Below, piece by piece: positions 1-9,507 of a DNA stretch of 44,437 nt. The DNA comes from Bacteroidales bacterium (GTDB lineage Bacteria; Bacteroidota; Bacteroidia; Bacteroidales; UBA932). Under the pieces are notes generated by a model. The model was given only the letters and a program-made list of their open reading frames with translations, was not told the origin of the DNA and searched no databases. The translations under genes and the position numbers were made by a program. Every line of letters begins with the position of its first letter. The first letter of the stretch is position 1. The stretch lies in assembly GCA_017443465.1 (NCBI GenBank), contig JAFRXO010000003.1, positions 1 to 44,437 of the forward strand, read 5' to 3'.

Positions 1-54
1 CGTCAAAAACAACATGTCAATGAGTGGATAAACGAACGCAATCGCTAGCCAAAG

Positions 55-68
55 CCCTCAGCTGAGGG
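55..68. repeat. Perfect 14-nt palindrome upstream of the SusC gene
   Basis: CCCTCAGCTGAGGG reads the same on both strands. It lies about 105 nt upstream of the SusC-like start. It could be the stem of a terminator for a gene left of the window or an operator for a dimeric regulator. No T-run follows it, so the role is open. The rest of 1-174 shows no gene; TACTATTG at 141-148 is a one-mismatch match to the Bacteroidota -7 element TAnnTTTG, without a convincing -33 partner. Confidence 0.4.
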
Positions 69-174
69 ACTGATTCCGAAAGATTGTATCTGACGGAACG
101 GCTTCCACTCGAATTTATGAATTAATAGAACCTACCATAATACTATTGCTTAAAGTAACTAATTCATCTGTACT

Positions 175-3100
175 ATGTTAAAGAAACACTCCGTGTTAAT
201 GATGACAGCATTTGTTTTGCTGGCTTCATTCTTATGCACGGCTCCAAAATCCAAAGCATCAGTCCTGACACAGAATCCTGTGACAGTAACCGGTACGGTG
301 GTTGATGAAGCCGGCCCTGTGATTGGTGCGACTGTTATGGAACAGGGCACCTTGAACGGTACGATGACAGGATCTGACGGTACATTCTCGCTTCGAGTAA
401 GTTCACCTCAGTCAGTCATTGTTATCACCAGCATCGGATATGCCGACCAAGAATTCGCCGTAGGCGACAAACGCAATTTTGACGTTCACCTCGCTACCAC
501 AAGCACAACCCTTGACGAGGTCGTTGTCATCGGTTACGGAACCGTGCAGCGCAAGAACTTCACCGGTTCCGTATCTACATTGAAAGTCGCGGACACTCCT
601 GTGGCTCAGCTTCCGATGACCAACCCGATGACTGCCCTCAGGGGAACCACCACGGGTATCGAGGTCGGAGTAGAAGACGGAGCAGGAGCGACTCCTTCCC
701 TCCAGATCAGGGGGCAGAAATCCGTCAACGGCGACCAGACCCCGCTCATCGTCATGGACGGTGTCATATACTCAGGAGCCTATCGTGACATTGACCCGAA
801 CATCATCCAGTCAATCAGCGTACTGAAGGACGCCACGTCCCTGGCAGCTTACGGATCCCAGGCCGCCAACGGTGTCATCATGATAACCACGAAGAAAGGT
901 TCGACCGAGAAACCGGTCATCAACTTCAACACTTCAATAGCCCTTTCAAACATCGCCATGAAGCCGAAGCTTCTCAGCAACAAAGACTATATCCGCATGA
1001 CGAACCTGCTCAGCGGATATGCCGAGGACACTGACCCGCTCAGCTACTTCCACGAGTTTGCATACGAGATGTACAAGAACGGTACTCCCACGGATGCTTT
1101 TGACTACTCCACCCGTACCGGTGTACTTCAGAACTACTCGGCATCGGTTTCCGGAATCAAGGACAAGATCAACTACTTCCTTTCCGGAACCTACAACAAG
1201 CAAAAAGGCATCATCATAGGCGACGACTACAAACGTACCGTACTCAATGCCAAGATCCAGAGCGACATCACCGACTGGCTCCAGATAGGCGGCAAGATCA
1301 GCTATTCCGCAAACGACTACTCCGGTGCGACCGTGACAGACCTCAACCAGGCTCTCAAGGCCTCTCCATATGGAAAATACACCCGCGAAAACGGCGAACC
1401 GGAGAGATTCATCCTCGGGCAGGGATGGGATCAGGTAAACCCGCTTTGGGATGTACTCAGCGGCACCATCGATGACGAGGACAAGAAACAGACCGTTGAC
1501 ATGAGCGGCCACGTACTCATTAAGGTTCCATGGGTGGAAGGCCTCACCTACAGGATCAACGGTAGCTACAGGACACGCAACGACCGTATCAACCACTTCA
1601 CGCATGAAGGACATGAAGTCGACATGTACACAGATTCCGGTAACTCTGAGGAAAGGTATTCGGACGTTGAAATCGCAAAGCACCTTGCTGCGGCCAACGG
1701 CTACAGCCTTCGCCAGAACAGACTTTCCTGGGTAATGGATAACATCCTGAACTACACCCGCTCATTCGGAAACCATTTCGTCGATGCCACCCTCGTGTAC
1801 ACAAGGGACTACAATGATTTTGAATCCAGGAGGATGACCGGAAAAGATTTCTCCAGCCTCGGCAATTCCAATCTCGGCGCTTACGGCCTTAATTATGCCG
1901 AGACACAGAAGATCGAGACTCCGGAATACTGGAAACACACCGACATCGGTTACCTGGCCCGTTTGAACTATGCTTTCAGGGACACCTATCATCTTTCCCT
2001 GTCCTTCAGAAGGGACGGCTCATCTGTTTTCGGACAGGACCGCAAATGGGGTAACTTCCCCGCCGTCGGTCTCGCCTGGACAGTCAGCAACGAACCTTTC
2101 ATGCAGAATATCAATGACAAGCTTTCTTATCTGAAATTAAAAGTATCCTGGGGAAAGAACGGTAACCAGACCCTCTCTCCCTACCAGACCCTATCTACGA
2201 TCAGCCTCGGACAGCCGGGAAATCTCAGCTATCCATTTGATAACTCCTCTGCAGTCAACTGGGGCGAGGTCGTCAACAAAATCGGAAATCCCGATCTTGG
2301 ATGGGAAACCACGGAATCATTTAACTACGGATTCGAGCTTGGACTCCTTCATGACAGAATACGTCTCGAATATGATGGCTATTTCTCGAAGACCACAGAC
2401 CAGATTTTCGGCCGCAACATCCCGGTCATCATCAATGGTATCACCTCCGTAGATGCCACAATGGGGCAGGTGAACAACTGGGGTATGGAAATCAATCTTA
2501 CCACCCAGAACATCCGCACGCAGGAACTCAACTGGACCACCAAGCTCAGCTTCTATCTCAACCGCAACAAACTGGTGGATCTCTATGGAGACGGCAAGGA
2601 TGACGTCGCTTCGTCCCTCTTCCTCAAGAAATCACTCGGCGCCCTCTACGGCTATAAGGACATAGGGATCATCCAGGCAAAATACGATGCAAACGGCAAT
2701 CCTGTCTATGACGACAGCGGCAACCTCGTAGTTTGCGATGAAGACGCCGCTTATGCCGCTGCCAACGGTGCGAAACCAGGAGAAGTCAAGTTTGCCAACC
2801 TGGACGGAAGCGAGGACAACAAAATCACTGCATCAGACCGCACCATCCTCGGCTATAACAAGCCTAACTTCACCATGAGCCTCATGAACGACATCAGTTG
2901 GAAGAATTTCGATCTTTATTTCCTCTTTACCGGCACTTTCGGCGGAAGTGGTTATGGCAGATACTGGAACAAGTTCGCTTACCAGACTTACGACGGTTCA
3001 AACGCTGCAAACATGAGCCTCGACCACCCCTGGTGGACAGTTGAGAACGCAAGCAACACCTACCCGAAGATCAACTACAACAACGGCAACTACACTCCTG

Positions 3101-3330
3101 TACAGAGCTGGGCATTCGTCCGTCTTCAGGACCTTTCCCTCTCCTACCGCTTCAACCGCTCTCTCCTGGAGCAGTACAAGATTGCAGGTCTGAAAGTCTA
3201 TTTCTCCTGCCAGAACCTGTTCACCATCACCAACTGGGATGGCGGCGACCCGGAGAGGCGCCAGACACGCAACCACTTCGGTTATCCCCTCTCAAGAGTG
3301 TTCTCCTTTGGTGTAAACCTTACCTTCTAA
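175..3330 (+). CDS. SusC/RagA-family TonB-dependent outer membrane transporter
   Basis: This 1051-residue protein should form the outer-membrane barrel that imports oligosaccharides bound by the SusD partner next door, powered by TonB. It starts with a signal peptide (about residues 1-29). A carboxypeptidase-regulatory-like beta domain follows (about 38-105, with the typical VTGTVVDEAGPVIGATV pattern), then the SusC signature region and plug (LDEVVVIGYGTVQRKN, then IRGQKSVNG, PLIVMDGV, VLKDATSLAAYGSQAANGVI). The remainder is beta-barrel, ending in Phe (SFGVNLTF) as usual for outer membrane proteins. There is no STN domain, so no built-in link to an anti-sigma factor. Length is normal for the family. 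The SusD gene starts 12 nt downstream. It holds only one CATATG word, far fewer than most other genes here. Family call is secure; substrate is not known. Confidence 0.96.
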   Translation: MLKKHSVLMMTAFVLLASFLCTAPKSKASVLTQNPVTVTGTVVDEAGPVIGATVMEQGTLNGTMTGSDGTFSLRVSSPQSVIVITSIGYADQEFAVGDKRNFDVHLATTSTTLDEVVVIGYGTVQRKNFTGSVSTLKVADTPVAQLPMTNPMTALRGTTTGIEVGVEDGAGATPSLQIRGQKSVNGDQTPLIVMDGVIYSGAYRDIDPNIIQSISVLKDATSLAAYGSQAANGVIMITTKKGSTEKPVINFNTSIALSNIAMKPKLLSNKDYIRMTNLLSGYAEDTDPLSYFHEFAYEMYKNGTPTDAFDYSTRTGVLQNYSASVSGIKDKINYFLSGTYNKQKGIIIGDDYKRTVLNAKIQSDITDWLQIGGKISYSANDYSGATVTDLNQALKASPYGKYTRENGEPERFILGQGWDQVNPLWDVLSGTIDDEDKKQTVDMSGHVLIKVPWVEGLTYRINGSYRTRNDRINHFTHEGHEVDMYTDSGNSEERYSDVEIAKHLAAANGYSLRQNRLSWVMDNILNYTRSFGNHFVDATLVYTRDYNDFESRRMTGKDFSSLGNSNLGAYGLNYAETQKIETPEYWKHTDIGYLARLNYAFRDTYHLSLSFRRDGSSVFGQDRKWGNFPAVGLAWTVSNEPFMQNINDKLSYLKLKVSWGKNGNQTLSPYQTLSTISLGQPGNLSYPFDNSSAVNWGEVVNKIGNPDLGWETTESFNYGFELGLLHDRIRLEYDGYFSKTTDQIFGRNIPVIINGITSVDATMGQVNNWGMEINLTTQNIRTQELNWTTKLSFYLNRNKLVDLYGDGKDDVASSLFLKKSLGALYGYKDIGIIQAKYDANGNPVYDDSGNLVVCDEDAAYAAANGAKPGEVKFANLDGSEDNKITASDRTILGYNKPNFTMSLMNDISWKNFDLYFLFTGTFGGSGYGRYWNKFAYQTYDGSNAANMSLDHPWWTVENASNTYPKINYNNGNYTPVQSWAFVRLQDLSLSYRFNRSLLEQYKIAGLKVYFSCQNLFTITNWDGGDPERRQTRNHFGYPLSRVFSFGVNLTF

Positions 3331-3342
3331 ATCAGCAGAACC

Positions 3343-5130
3343 ATGAAAACATTTAGATACATATCATTCCTGGCCCTGTCCCTCTGCCTCCTCGGCACCT
3401 TTACCTCCTGTAAAGACGATGAGTTCCTTGAGGAGCATCCGAAGACCTTTTATGCGCCGGAAAACGCATTTGAAACGATGGACCAGGTAAATGCTTCCAT
3501 CACCACTCTTTACCGTCAAACCCGCCGTATAGTCCAGATTGACAAATTCCTTCTCGGGCTCGGCAGTGACGTAATGGACATCCCCTATTTCCGCTCAACC
3601 GGGAAAGGCTCAGGAGATTTCTCTTCCTGGTCTTCATCCTCGAACAATGCGGAAACTCCCTTCAACCGCTTGTACCAGCTTGCAAACTATGCAAACTTCG
3701 CGCTTGAAGGTGTCTCTTCCGAAAAGGTTTCGATGTCCAGCGACGAGAGGGCCGCACTCACTGCAGAAGTGAAGTTCTTCAGGGGATTCGCCTATCTTAC
3801 ACTCGGTGAGCTCTTCGGAGGTGTCCCGCTGGTTGACAAGTTTTACGAAGAACTGAAACTCGATTTTGAACGTTCCACACGTGAGGCTACCTATGAATTT
3901 GCCATAACTGACCTCAAAGCGGCTGCCGAAGGACTGCCCGACTATCCGAAGGAAGCTGGAAGGGTAGCAAAAGGTGCTGCTTATCACTATCTTACAGAGG
4001 CCTATATCTCTTTGGCGACGATCAAGAACAATGACAAGTCCGACCTGACCCTGGCCATAGACTATGCAACGAAGGCAATCGACCTGCACCCATTGATGAC
4101 CGAACGTTTCGGCACCAGGGCTGATGCGACGAGCAAGGATGTGCGTAATAAAGTCCCGGCTTACTATCCTGATGGGGATGTGTTCTTCGACCTTTTCCAG
4201 GAAGGAAACTTTGACTATTCCGAAGGCAACACTGAAGCTGTCTGGACTTTGCAGAACGATTATGAGGTTTACAAAAAGTATTCAGGAGACAACTATGTTG
4301 ACTGGCCGAGGAATTTCTCTTCCGTCGCAAGGGATGTCAGGTGGAATTCAGAGTATGCAACTGAGAAATCCACTGCCCCGTGGTCCACAAACATAGACCC
4401 CGAATTATACCCCGGAACCAATGTCTGCGCATATGTCGGAGGCCGTGGAATCGCCTCATATGCCCCAACAACATATGTCATCACTACGGTATGGGATGGA
4501 GATTATTTCAATGATATGCGTAACTCCCCGTGCAACATCCGCAGGAATTTCATATGTCTCGACACTCTTCATTACATGTATGGGAAGCCTGTCACCATTG
4601 AAATGCTCGAGCACGACAACCAGCGCATCACCGAATTCTTCCCTTGCTGGACCAAGATGGCTCCGATTGATGACTGGGGGTATGACGACCTCGAAGATGG
4701 CGGCAACCGTTCCAATATGTACTGTGACAGGTACATGGTTCGTTCTGCTGCGACAATCCTCCTCAGGGCAGAAGCCAAGTTCCGCTCCGGGGATGCAGGC
4801 GGCGCCGCTGACGACATCAACATGCTCCGCAACAGGGCAAAGTGCACTACTCTCGCAAAAGCCTCAGACATCACCATCCAGTACATCCTCGACGAAAGGG
4901 TACGTGAACTCTGGGGTGAAGAGCTCCGCTGGTGCACCCTTCTCAGGATGGGGCAGGACGGAATCAACAGCCTGAATGCTCACCAGATGTACATCGAACC
5001 TCAGACCTATTGGTACGAGTTCTTTAAACCGTCCCACGACAAAGTAACCGATTGGACTCTCTTCCCGATTCCGCAGAAGGTCATTGACGGTAATTCTGAC
5101 GCAAAGATTGAACAGAACCCGGGTTGGTAG
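3343..5130 (+). CDS. SusD/RagB-family glycan-binding lipoprotein
   Basis: This 595-residue surface lipoprotein should bind glycan and form the lid of the SusC-like transporter encoded immediately upstream. The signal peptide ends in a Bacteroidota lipobox (TFTSC, Cys23) followed by acidic residues (KDDE), the pattern linked to surface export. The N-terminal half carries the helical TPR-like region typical of SusD (LGELFGGVPLV, KGAAYHYLTEAYISLA). The C-terminus carries the family ending (LFPIPQKVIDGNSD, then QNPGW). Length is near the family norm. It is co-transcribed with the SusC gene and followed by a strong hairpin at 5161-5191. Ligand specificity cannot be read from sequence. Confidence 0.95.
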   Translation: MKTFRYISFLALSLCLLGTFTSCKDDEFLEEHPKTFYAPENAFETMDQVNASITTLYRQTRRIVQIDKFLLGLGSDVMDIPYFRSTGKGSGDFSSWSSSSNNAETPFNRLYQLANYANFALEGVSSEKVSMSSDERAALTAEVKFFRGFAYLTLGELFGGVPLVDKFYEELKLDFERSTREATYEFAITDLKAAAEGLPDYPKEAGRVAKGAAYHYLTEAYISLATIKNNDKSDLTLAIDYATKAIDLHPLMTERFGTRADATSKDVRNKVPAYYPDGDVFFDLFQEGNFDYSEGNTEAVWTLQNDYEVYKKYSGDNYVDWPRNFSSVARDVRWNSEYATEKSTAPWSTNIDPELYPGTNVCAYVGGRGIASYAPTTYVITTVWDGDYFNDMRNSPCNIRRNFICLDTLHYMYGKPVTIEMLEHDNQRITEFFPCWTKMAPIDDWGYDDLEDGGNRSNMYCDRYMVRSAATILLRAEAKFRSGDAGGAADDINMLRNRAKCTTLAKASDITIQYILDERVRELWGEELRWCTLLRMGQDGINSLNAHQMYIEPQTYWYEFFKPSHDKVTDWTLFPIPQKVIDGNSDAKIEQNPGW

Positions 5131-5160
5131 GACGGAATCCGATTTTTTATGACTAACTTT

Positions 5161-5191
5161 ATGGCCGGCGCATATTTACGCCGGCCATTTT
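5161..5191 (+). terminator. Rho-independent terminator/attenuator after the SusD gene
   Basis: A perfect 10-bp GC-rich stem (5161-5170 ATGGCCGGCG with 5179-5188 CGCCGGCCAT) encloses an 8-nt loop and runs into TTTT. It sits between the SusD gene and the GH78 gene in the same direction. It probably reduces read-through, so that transporter transcripts exceed enzyme transcripts. Confidence 0.85.
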
Positions 5192-5204
5192 AAAATCAGA
5201 CCAC

Positions 5205-7484
5205 ATGAAACACTTATTCCTTTGGCTTATTGTCTGCGCAGCATTTCTTCCGGGAGTCTCTCTCCTGGCTCAACAGAAACCGTCCGGCTTGAGGACCGAC
5301 CTTCTGGAACACACCGGATACGGGTTGGAAAATCCTGCAGGATATGTCCGCACAATCGATTTCGGCGGGCAGAAAGCCCTGATAACCTCCTCGAATCCGA
5401 CATTCAGCTGGATTGTTCCCGGAACGGCAAAAGACACCAGACAGGAGGCCTGGAGAGTCATTATAGCCGAGAATGAAAAAGACATCCTTGAAGGTAAAGG
5501 CAGCCTCTGGGACAGCGGCTGGAATGAGGACAGCCGCTCTACATCCCTCCGGTATGGCGGACCGGCTCTCAAGCCTTCGACTGCCTACTGGTGGAGCGTA
5601 AAGGTCAAGACCAACACCGAGGGTGAGAGCGCCTGGGCCAGGCCGAAAGCCTTCTTCACTGCCGAGACTCTGGACGATGGTGAGACTTCCAGCTATCCTA
5701 TTGTCCTGGACAGGGAGAAACCTGTGGATATCAAGGAACTGGCAGGCGGAATCCAGCAGGTGGATTTCGGCAGGACTACTTTCGGGCGTGTCGAACTGAC
5801 CCTCTTCTCGGACTGCGACCAGGACACTGTGATCGTCCATCTCGGAGAAAGGATGGGATCAGACGGAAGGGTCTGGCAGAAGCCTCCGAAATCAGTGTCA
5901 TCAGTACGCTACAGCCGCTACGTCGTGCCGCTCGTCAAGGGAAGGCACACATATGAAATCCAGATCAGGCCGGACAGGCGCAACACCCATGTCGCGGACC
6001 GCTTCCCCTCCGCCATCCTTATGCCTGATTACATCGGAGAAGTGACTCCGTTTCGCTGGTGCGAGGTTGAAGGATATGCCCATAAGCTCGCAAAGGACGA
6101 TGTAACAAGACTTTCCGCTCATTATCCCTTTGACGACGGCGCGGCCCGATTCACCTGCAGCGACGAGACGCTCAACCAGCTCTGGGACCTCTTCCACCAT
6201 TCCGTCAAGGCCACCTCTTTCCTCGGAGTATTCGTCGACGGGGACAGGGAAAGGATTCCATATGAATATGATTCTCTCATCGGACAGCTTTGCCACTACG
6301 GCAGCGACAGCGAGTATTCACTCATGAGGCGAACAATCGATGCCCTGTTCGATTTCCCAACATGGCCCACCGAATGGATCCTCTACGATGTGGTGCTGGC
6401 TTGGAATGACTATCTGTACTCAGGAGACAAGGGAATGCTGGAGAAGTATTACACCCGCATGAAAGCCCACGGGCTGGATGCCCTACGGCAGAAGAACGGG
6501 TTCATCTCCACCACTCTCGGCCAGAGTCCGGAATTCCTGGCCTCGATAGGCCGCAAGGAACCCATCAAAGACATAGTGGACTGGCCGCATTCCAGCATGC
6601 TGGGCCTCAAGCAAGGCGAAGGAGGAGAAGATGACGGATATGTTTACACAGACTATATCACAGTGGTCAACGCCTTGTACTACAAGGACATGATCCTCCT
6701 CGGAGAGATGGCCCGGGTCCTCGGGAAAGATGCTGAAGCCGCGAAATATGCCTCTGATGCCGCAGCCTTCAAGAAACTGTTCAACAAGACTCTCTTCAAC
6801 AAGAAACGCGGAGTCTATGTTGACGGAATCGGCACCGACCACTCATCCCTCCACGCCAATATGTTCCCGGTTTACTGCGGGCTCGTCGAGCCGAAGAATT
6901 TCCCGGGAGTAGCCAGGTTCATAGAATCCAGAGGCCTTAGGTGCAGCATCTTCGGGGCCCAGATACTGATGGATGCAATATATGACTCCGGACTGCAGGA
7001 TTATGGAATGAAGCTGATGACCAGCAAGGACCTCAGGAGCTGGTACAACACCATCCGCATAGGTTCAACGATTTCCATCGAGGCCTGGGATGATTCTTTC
7101 AAGCCGAATCAGGACTGGAACCATATCGCAGGTGCCGTCCCGGGAAACATCATACCCTTCAAGATGATGGGTATCTCACCTCTCGAACCGGGATTCTCAA
7201 AGGCCAGGGTCAAGCCCCAGACAGCCGGTCTGAAGCATGCGGAGATGGTCCTTCCGACTATAAAGGGACCTGTTTCCTTGGAAATCGATTCCTCCAACGG
7301 CTACAGGATGACCCTTGAGACTCCGGCGAACATGACCGCGGAAGTCTGGCTGCCGGTGCCCGGAAGCGGCAATTACACAGTGGAATGCGACGGAGAGGTG
7401 ATAAACGTCACCGCGCCGAAAGGCTCTTCCCATGCATATGTCGGCGAGTTCGGATCAGGAAAACGCACCTTCACAGTGAAATAA
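5205..7484 (+). CDS. GH78-type alpha-L-rhamnosidase-like secreted glycosidase
   Basis: This 759-residue secreted enzyme is predicted to release terminal alpha-L-rhamnose. A signal peptide (about 1-22) is followed by a fibronectin-like/beta domain (FSWIVPGTAKDTRQEAWRVI, then TAYWWSVKV) and further beta domains. An (alpha/alpha)6 barrel begins near residue 310 (FTCSDETLNQLWDLFHHSVKA). The acid-motif region reads DGDRERIPYEYDS (Asp345-Asp347-Glu349) rather than the classic DCPQRDERLGWTGD, a variant I recall in some Bacteroidota GH78 members. The candidate base is Glu626 in SIEAWDD, followed by DWNHIAGAVPGNII and the C-terminal PGFSKARVKP strand typical of GH78. It is 31 nt upstream of the lyase array, implying that rhamnose removal and uronate cleavage work together. 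A different alpha-glycosidase activity within the clan remains possible. Confidence 0.82.
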   Translation: MKHLFLWLIVCAAFLPGVSLLAQQKPSGLRTDLLEHTGYGLENPAGYVRTIDFGGQKALITSSNPTFSWIVPGTAKDTRQEAWRVIIAENEKDILEGKGSLWDSGWNEDSRSTSLRYGGPALKPSTAYWWSVKVKTNTEGESAWARPKAFFTAETLDDGETSSYPIVLDREKPVDIKELAGGIQQVDFGRTTFGRVELTLFSDCDQDTVIVHLGERMGSDGRVWQKPPKSVSSVRYSRYVVPLVKGRHTYEIQIRPDRRNTHVADRFPSAILMPDYIGEVTPFRWCEVEGYAHKLAKDDVTRLSAHYPFDDGAARFTCSDETLNQLWDLFHHSVKATSFLGVFVDGDRERIPYEYDSLIGQLCHYGSDSEYSLMRRTIDALFDFPTWPTEWILYDVVLAWNDYLYSGDKGMLEKYYTRMKAHGLDALRQKNGFISTTLGQSPEFLASIGRKEPIKDIVDWPHSSMLGLKQGEGGEDDGYVYTDYITVVNALYYKDMILLGEMARVLGKDAEAAKYASDAAAFKKLFNKTLFNKKRGVYVDGIGTDHSSLHANMFPVYCGLVEPKNFPGVARFIESRGLRCSIFGAQILMDAIYDSGLQDYGMKLMTSKDLRSWYNTIRIGSTISIEAWDDSFKPNQDWNHIAGAVPGNIIPFKMMGISPLEPGFSKARVKPQTAGLKHAEMVLPTIKGPVSLEIDSSNGYRMTLETPANMTAEVWLPVPGSGNYTVECDGEVINVTAPKGSSHAYVGEFGSGKRTFTVK

Positions 7485-7515
7485 CAGCGAAACCAATAAC
7501 CAATAACTACATCAT

Positions 7516-9504
7516 ATGAAAAAAATACTGCTCACAATCCTAGCCGTGTTCCTGCTCACCACAGGGACTATGTCTGCCTATGTGGAGCGCAACCTTCTCC
7601 GCAGCCAGGCGGACGAAGCCAAACTGAAGACGCTTCTGATTCCGGACCAGAAATGGGTTCCGTTCCCGGCCTACAGCGACAGGGCAGGATGGGACGCACT
7701 TCTGGGTGACTGGAAGGATGACCTGATAGCCCGGGGAGAAGATGCCCTCAACTATGAGTGGAGGGTCGTGACCGCAACCGATTACCTTACACATGACCGC
7801 GGAGGCTCACAGGGTGAAGCCGGAGCGAATTTGAACTCCAACGTCATGAAGATAGTCGATCTCTTCTTCGCTGAACTGGCAACCGGACAGGGAAAGTACA
7901 TCAACAAGATGGCAAACGGCGCGTTCACACTGTGTGAAACCTCCACCTGGGTCCTTTCGCATCACCTCTACCTGCAGAAGACCGCACACCATTTCCCCCA
8001 GTTATTTGACAACTGCATCGACCTCGTCTGCGGCGACGTAGGTTCCGTAATGGCATGGGTTTACTACTATTTCCACAATGAGTTCGACAAGATAGAGCCA
8101 GAGATAAGCCGCCGTCTCTACGAAGAACTTGACAAGCGTATAATGACCCCCTACCTCACCGAAACCCATTTCTGGTGGAAGGGAGACAGGTTCCATCCTG
8201 AAAAAGGCCGGACTTTCGACAAAAGTATAAAGGTCATGCTCGGAACCGGAAAGGAATTCGATCCGGAGAACGGTTATCTGAACAACTGGACCCCCTGGTG
8301 CAGCGTGAACTGCCTCCAGGTATTCGCTCTCTGCGAAAAGGACATGGACCGTTATGCGAAAGCCGCCTACATGTCCATGGAGTCGGTTGACAAATACATC
8401 AACAACCTCGAAGGGGACGGATGCTGTGACGAAGGGCCTTCCTACTGGTACCAGGGTCCTGCGAAGAACTTCGAGTATCTCCTGTTCCTCAACTGGGTCA
8501 CAGGCGGCAAGGTCAATGCACTGGACAACCCTATGATCAAGAGGATGGGAGAATACATCTCAAGTTCTGTCATAGGAAACGGCTGGGTTGTAAACTTCTC
8601 GGACGCGAGCGCCCGCGGCGGCGGGAACCCGCTCGTACTCTACAATTACGGGAAAGGAGTGAACAGCCCGCTCATGAAACATTATGCCGCATATGTAATG
8701 GACGGAAAACCTGTTGCCATTCCAAGGGACCGTTACATTATCAGGATGTTCTACTCACTCCTTGTCAAGGATGACCTCAAGAAGGAGACCCCGGAACTCG
8801 TGACGGAGCCCTACACCTGGTATCCCGAGACCCAGATGTGCTACATGAGGGAAAAAGACGGTTTCTTCGTTGCATCGAAGGGCGGCCACAACGCCCAGAG
8901 CCACAACCACAATGACATAGGATCGGTCTCTGTCTACTACAAGTCCATCCCGTTCCTCATCGATGCCGGAGTGGGAACTTACATTACGAAGACCTTCAGC
9001 CCGCAGCGTTATGAGATCTGGACCATGCAGTCCAATTACCACAACCTGCCCCTGATCAACGGAGTTGCCCAGAAGGATGGACGTCAGTACGAGAGCAAAC
9101 AGTCTGTGTTTGATCCTAAGACCATGACTTTCTCGGTAGATTTCGCAGGGACATATCCCGCAGAAGCCTGCGTAAACAGCATGCTCAGGAACGTTACCCT
9201 GAAAAGCGGGAAGGTTACCATAAAAGACAGTTACCTGCTCTCTCAGTCAAAGAAACCCACTGACTTCAACTGGCTGACATGGGGTAACGTCGACATCAAG
9301 ACCCCCGGCAAGGTAAAGATAACTGTCCAGGGCGAGACCGTAACCCTCAATTACGACGGAAAACGGCTTGAACCGATAATCGAGACCATAGTCCAGGACG
9401 ATCCTCCCCTGCAGAGAGTCTGGGGAGACCAGATCTACCGCGTCACCCTTCGCGAGCGCAAGGCTGCGACAAAGGGCACATATACATTCACCGTAACACG
9501 ATAG
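7516..9504 (+). CDS. Heparinase II/III-type polysaccharide lyase, array copy 1
   Basis: This is the first of four tandem paralogues of a secreted lyase (662 residues). Family members cleave uronic-acid polysaccharides by beta-elimination. It has a signal peptide (about 1-20, ending MSA), an N-terminal (alpha/alpha) toroid and a C-terminal beta-sandwich of the heparinase II/III type. Likely catalytic residues are Tyr310/Tyr312 in the EGPSYWYQG motif and the His cluster 458-465 in GGHNAQSHNHND, matching the Tyr/His pairs of this fold. Unlike the other copies it has about 22 extra residues at about 225-247 (nt 8190-8278) before the shared LNNWTPWCSVNC block. The C-terminus (TFTVTR) resembles copy 3. 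The start ATG is inside CATATG. PL family and substrate are unresolved; the neighbouring rhamnosidase suggests a rhamnose-uronate glycan. Confidence 0.85.
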   Translation: MKKILLTILAVFLLTTGTMSAYVERNLLRSQADEAKLKTLLIPDQKWVPFPAYSDRAGWDALLGDWKDDLIARGEDALNYEWRVVTATDYLTHDRGGSQGEAGANLNSNVMKIVDLFFAELATGQGKYINKMANGAFTLCETSTWVLSHHLYLQKTAHHFPQLFDNCIDLVCGDVGSVMAWVYYYFHNEFDKIEPEISRRLYEELDKRIMTPYLTETHFWWKGDRFHPEKGRTFDKSIKVMLGTGKEFDPENGYLNNWTPWCSVNCLQVFALCEKDMDRYAKAAYMSMESVDKYINNLEGDGCCDEGPSYWYQGPAKNFEYLLFLNWVTGGKVNALDNPMIKRMGEYISSSVIGNGWVVNFSDASARGGGNPLVLYNYGKGVNSPLMKHYAAYVMDGKPVAIPRDRYIIRMFYSLLVKDDLKKETPELVTEPYTWYPETQMCYMREKDGFFVASKGGHNAQSHNHNDIGSVSVYYKSIPFLIDAGVGTYITKTFSPQRYEIWTMQSNYHNLPLINGVAQKDGRQYESKQSVFDPKTMTFSVDFAGTYPAEACVNSMLRNVTLKSGKVTIKDSYLLSQSKKPTDFNWLTWGNVDIKTPGKVKITVQGETVTLNYDGKRLEPIIETIVQDDPPLQRVWGDQIYRVTLRERKAATKGTYTFTVTR

Positions 9505-9507
9505 CAT

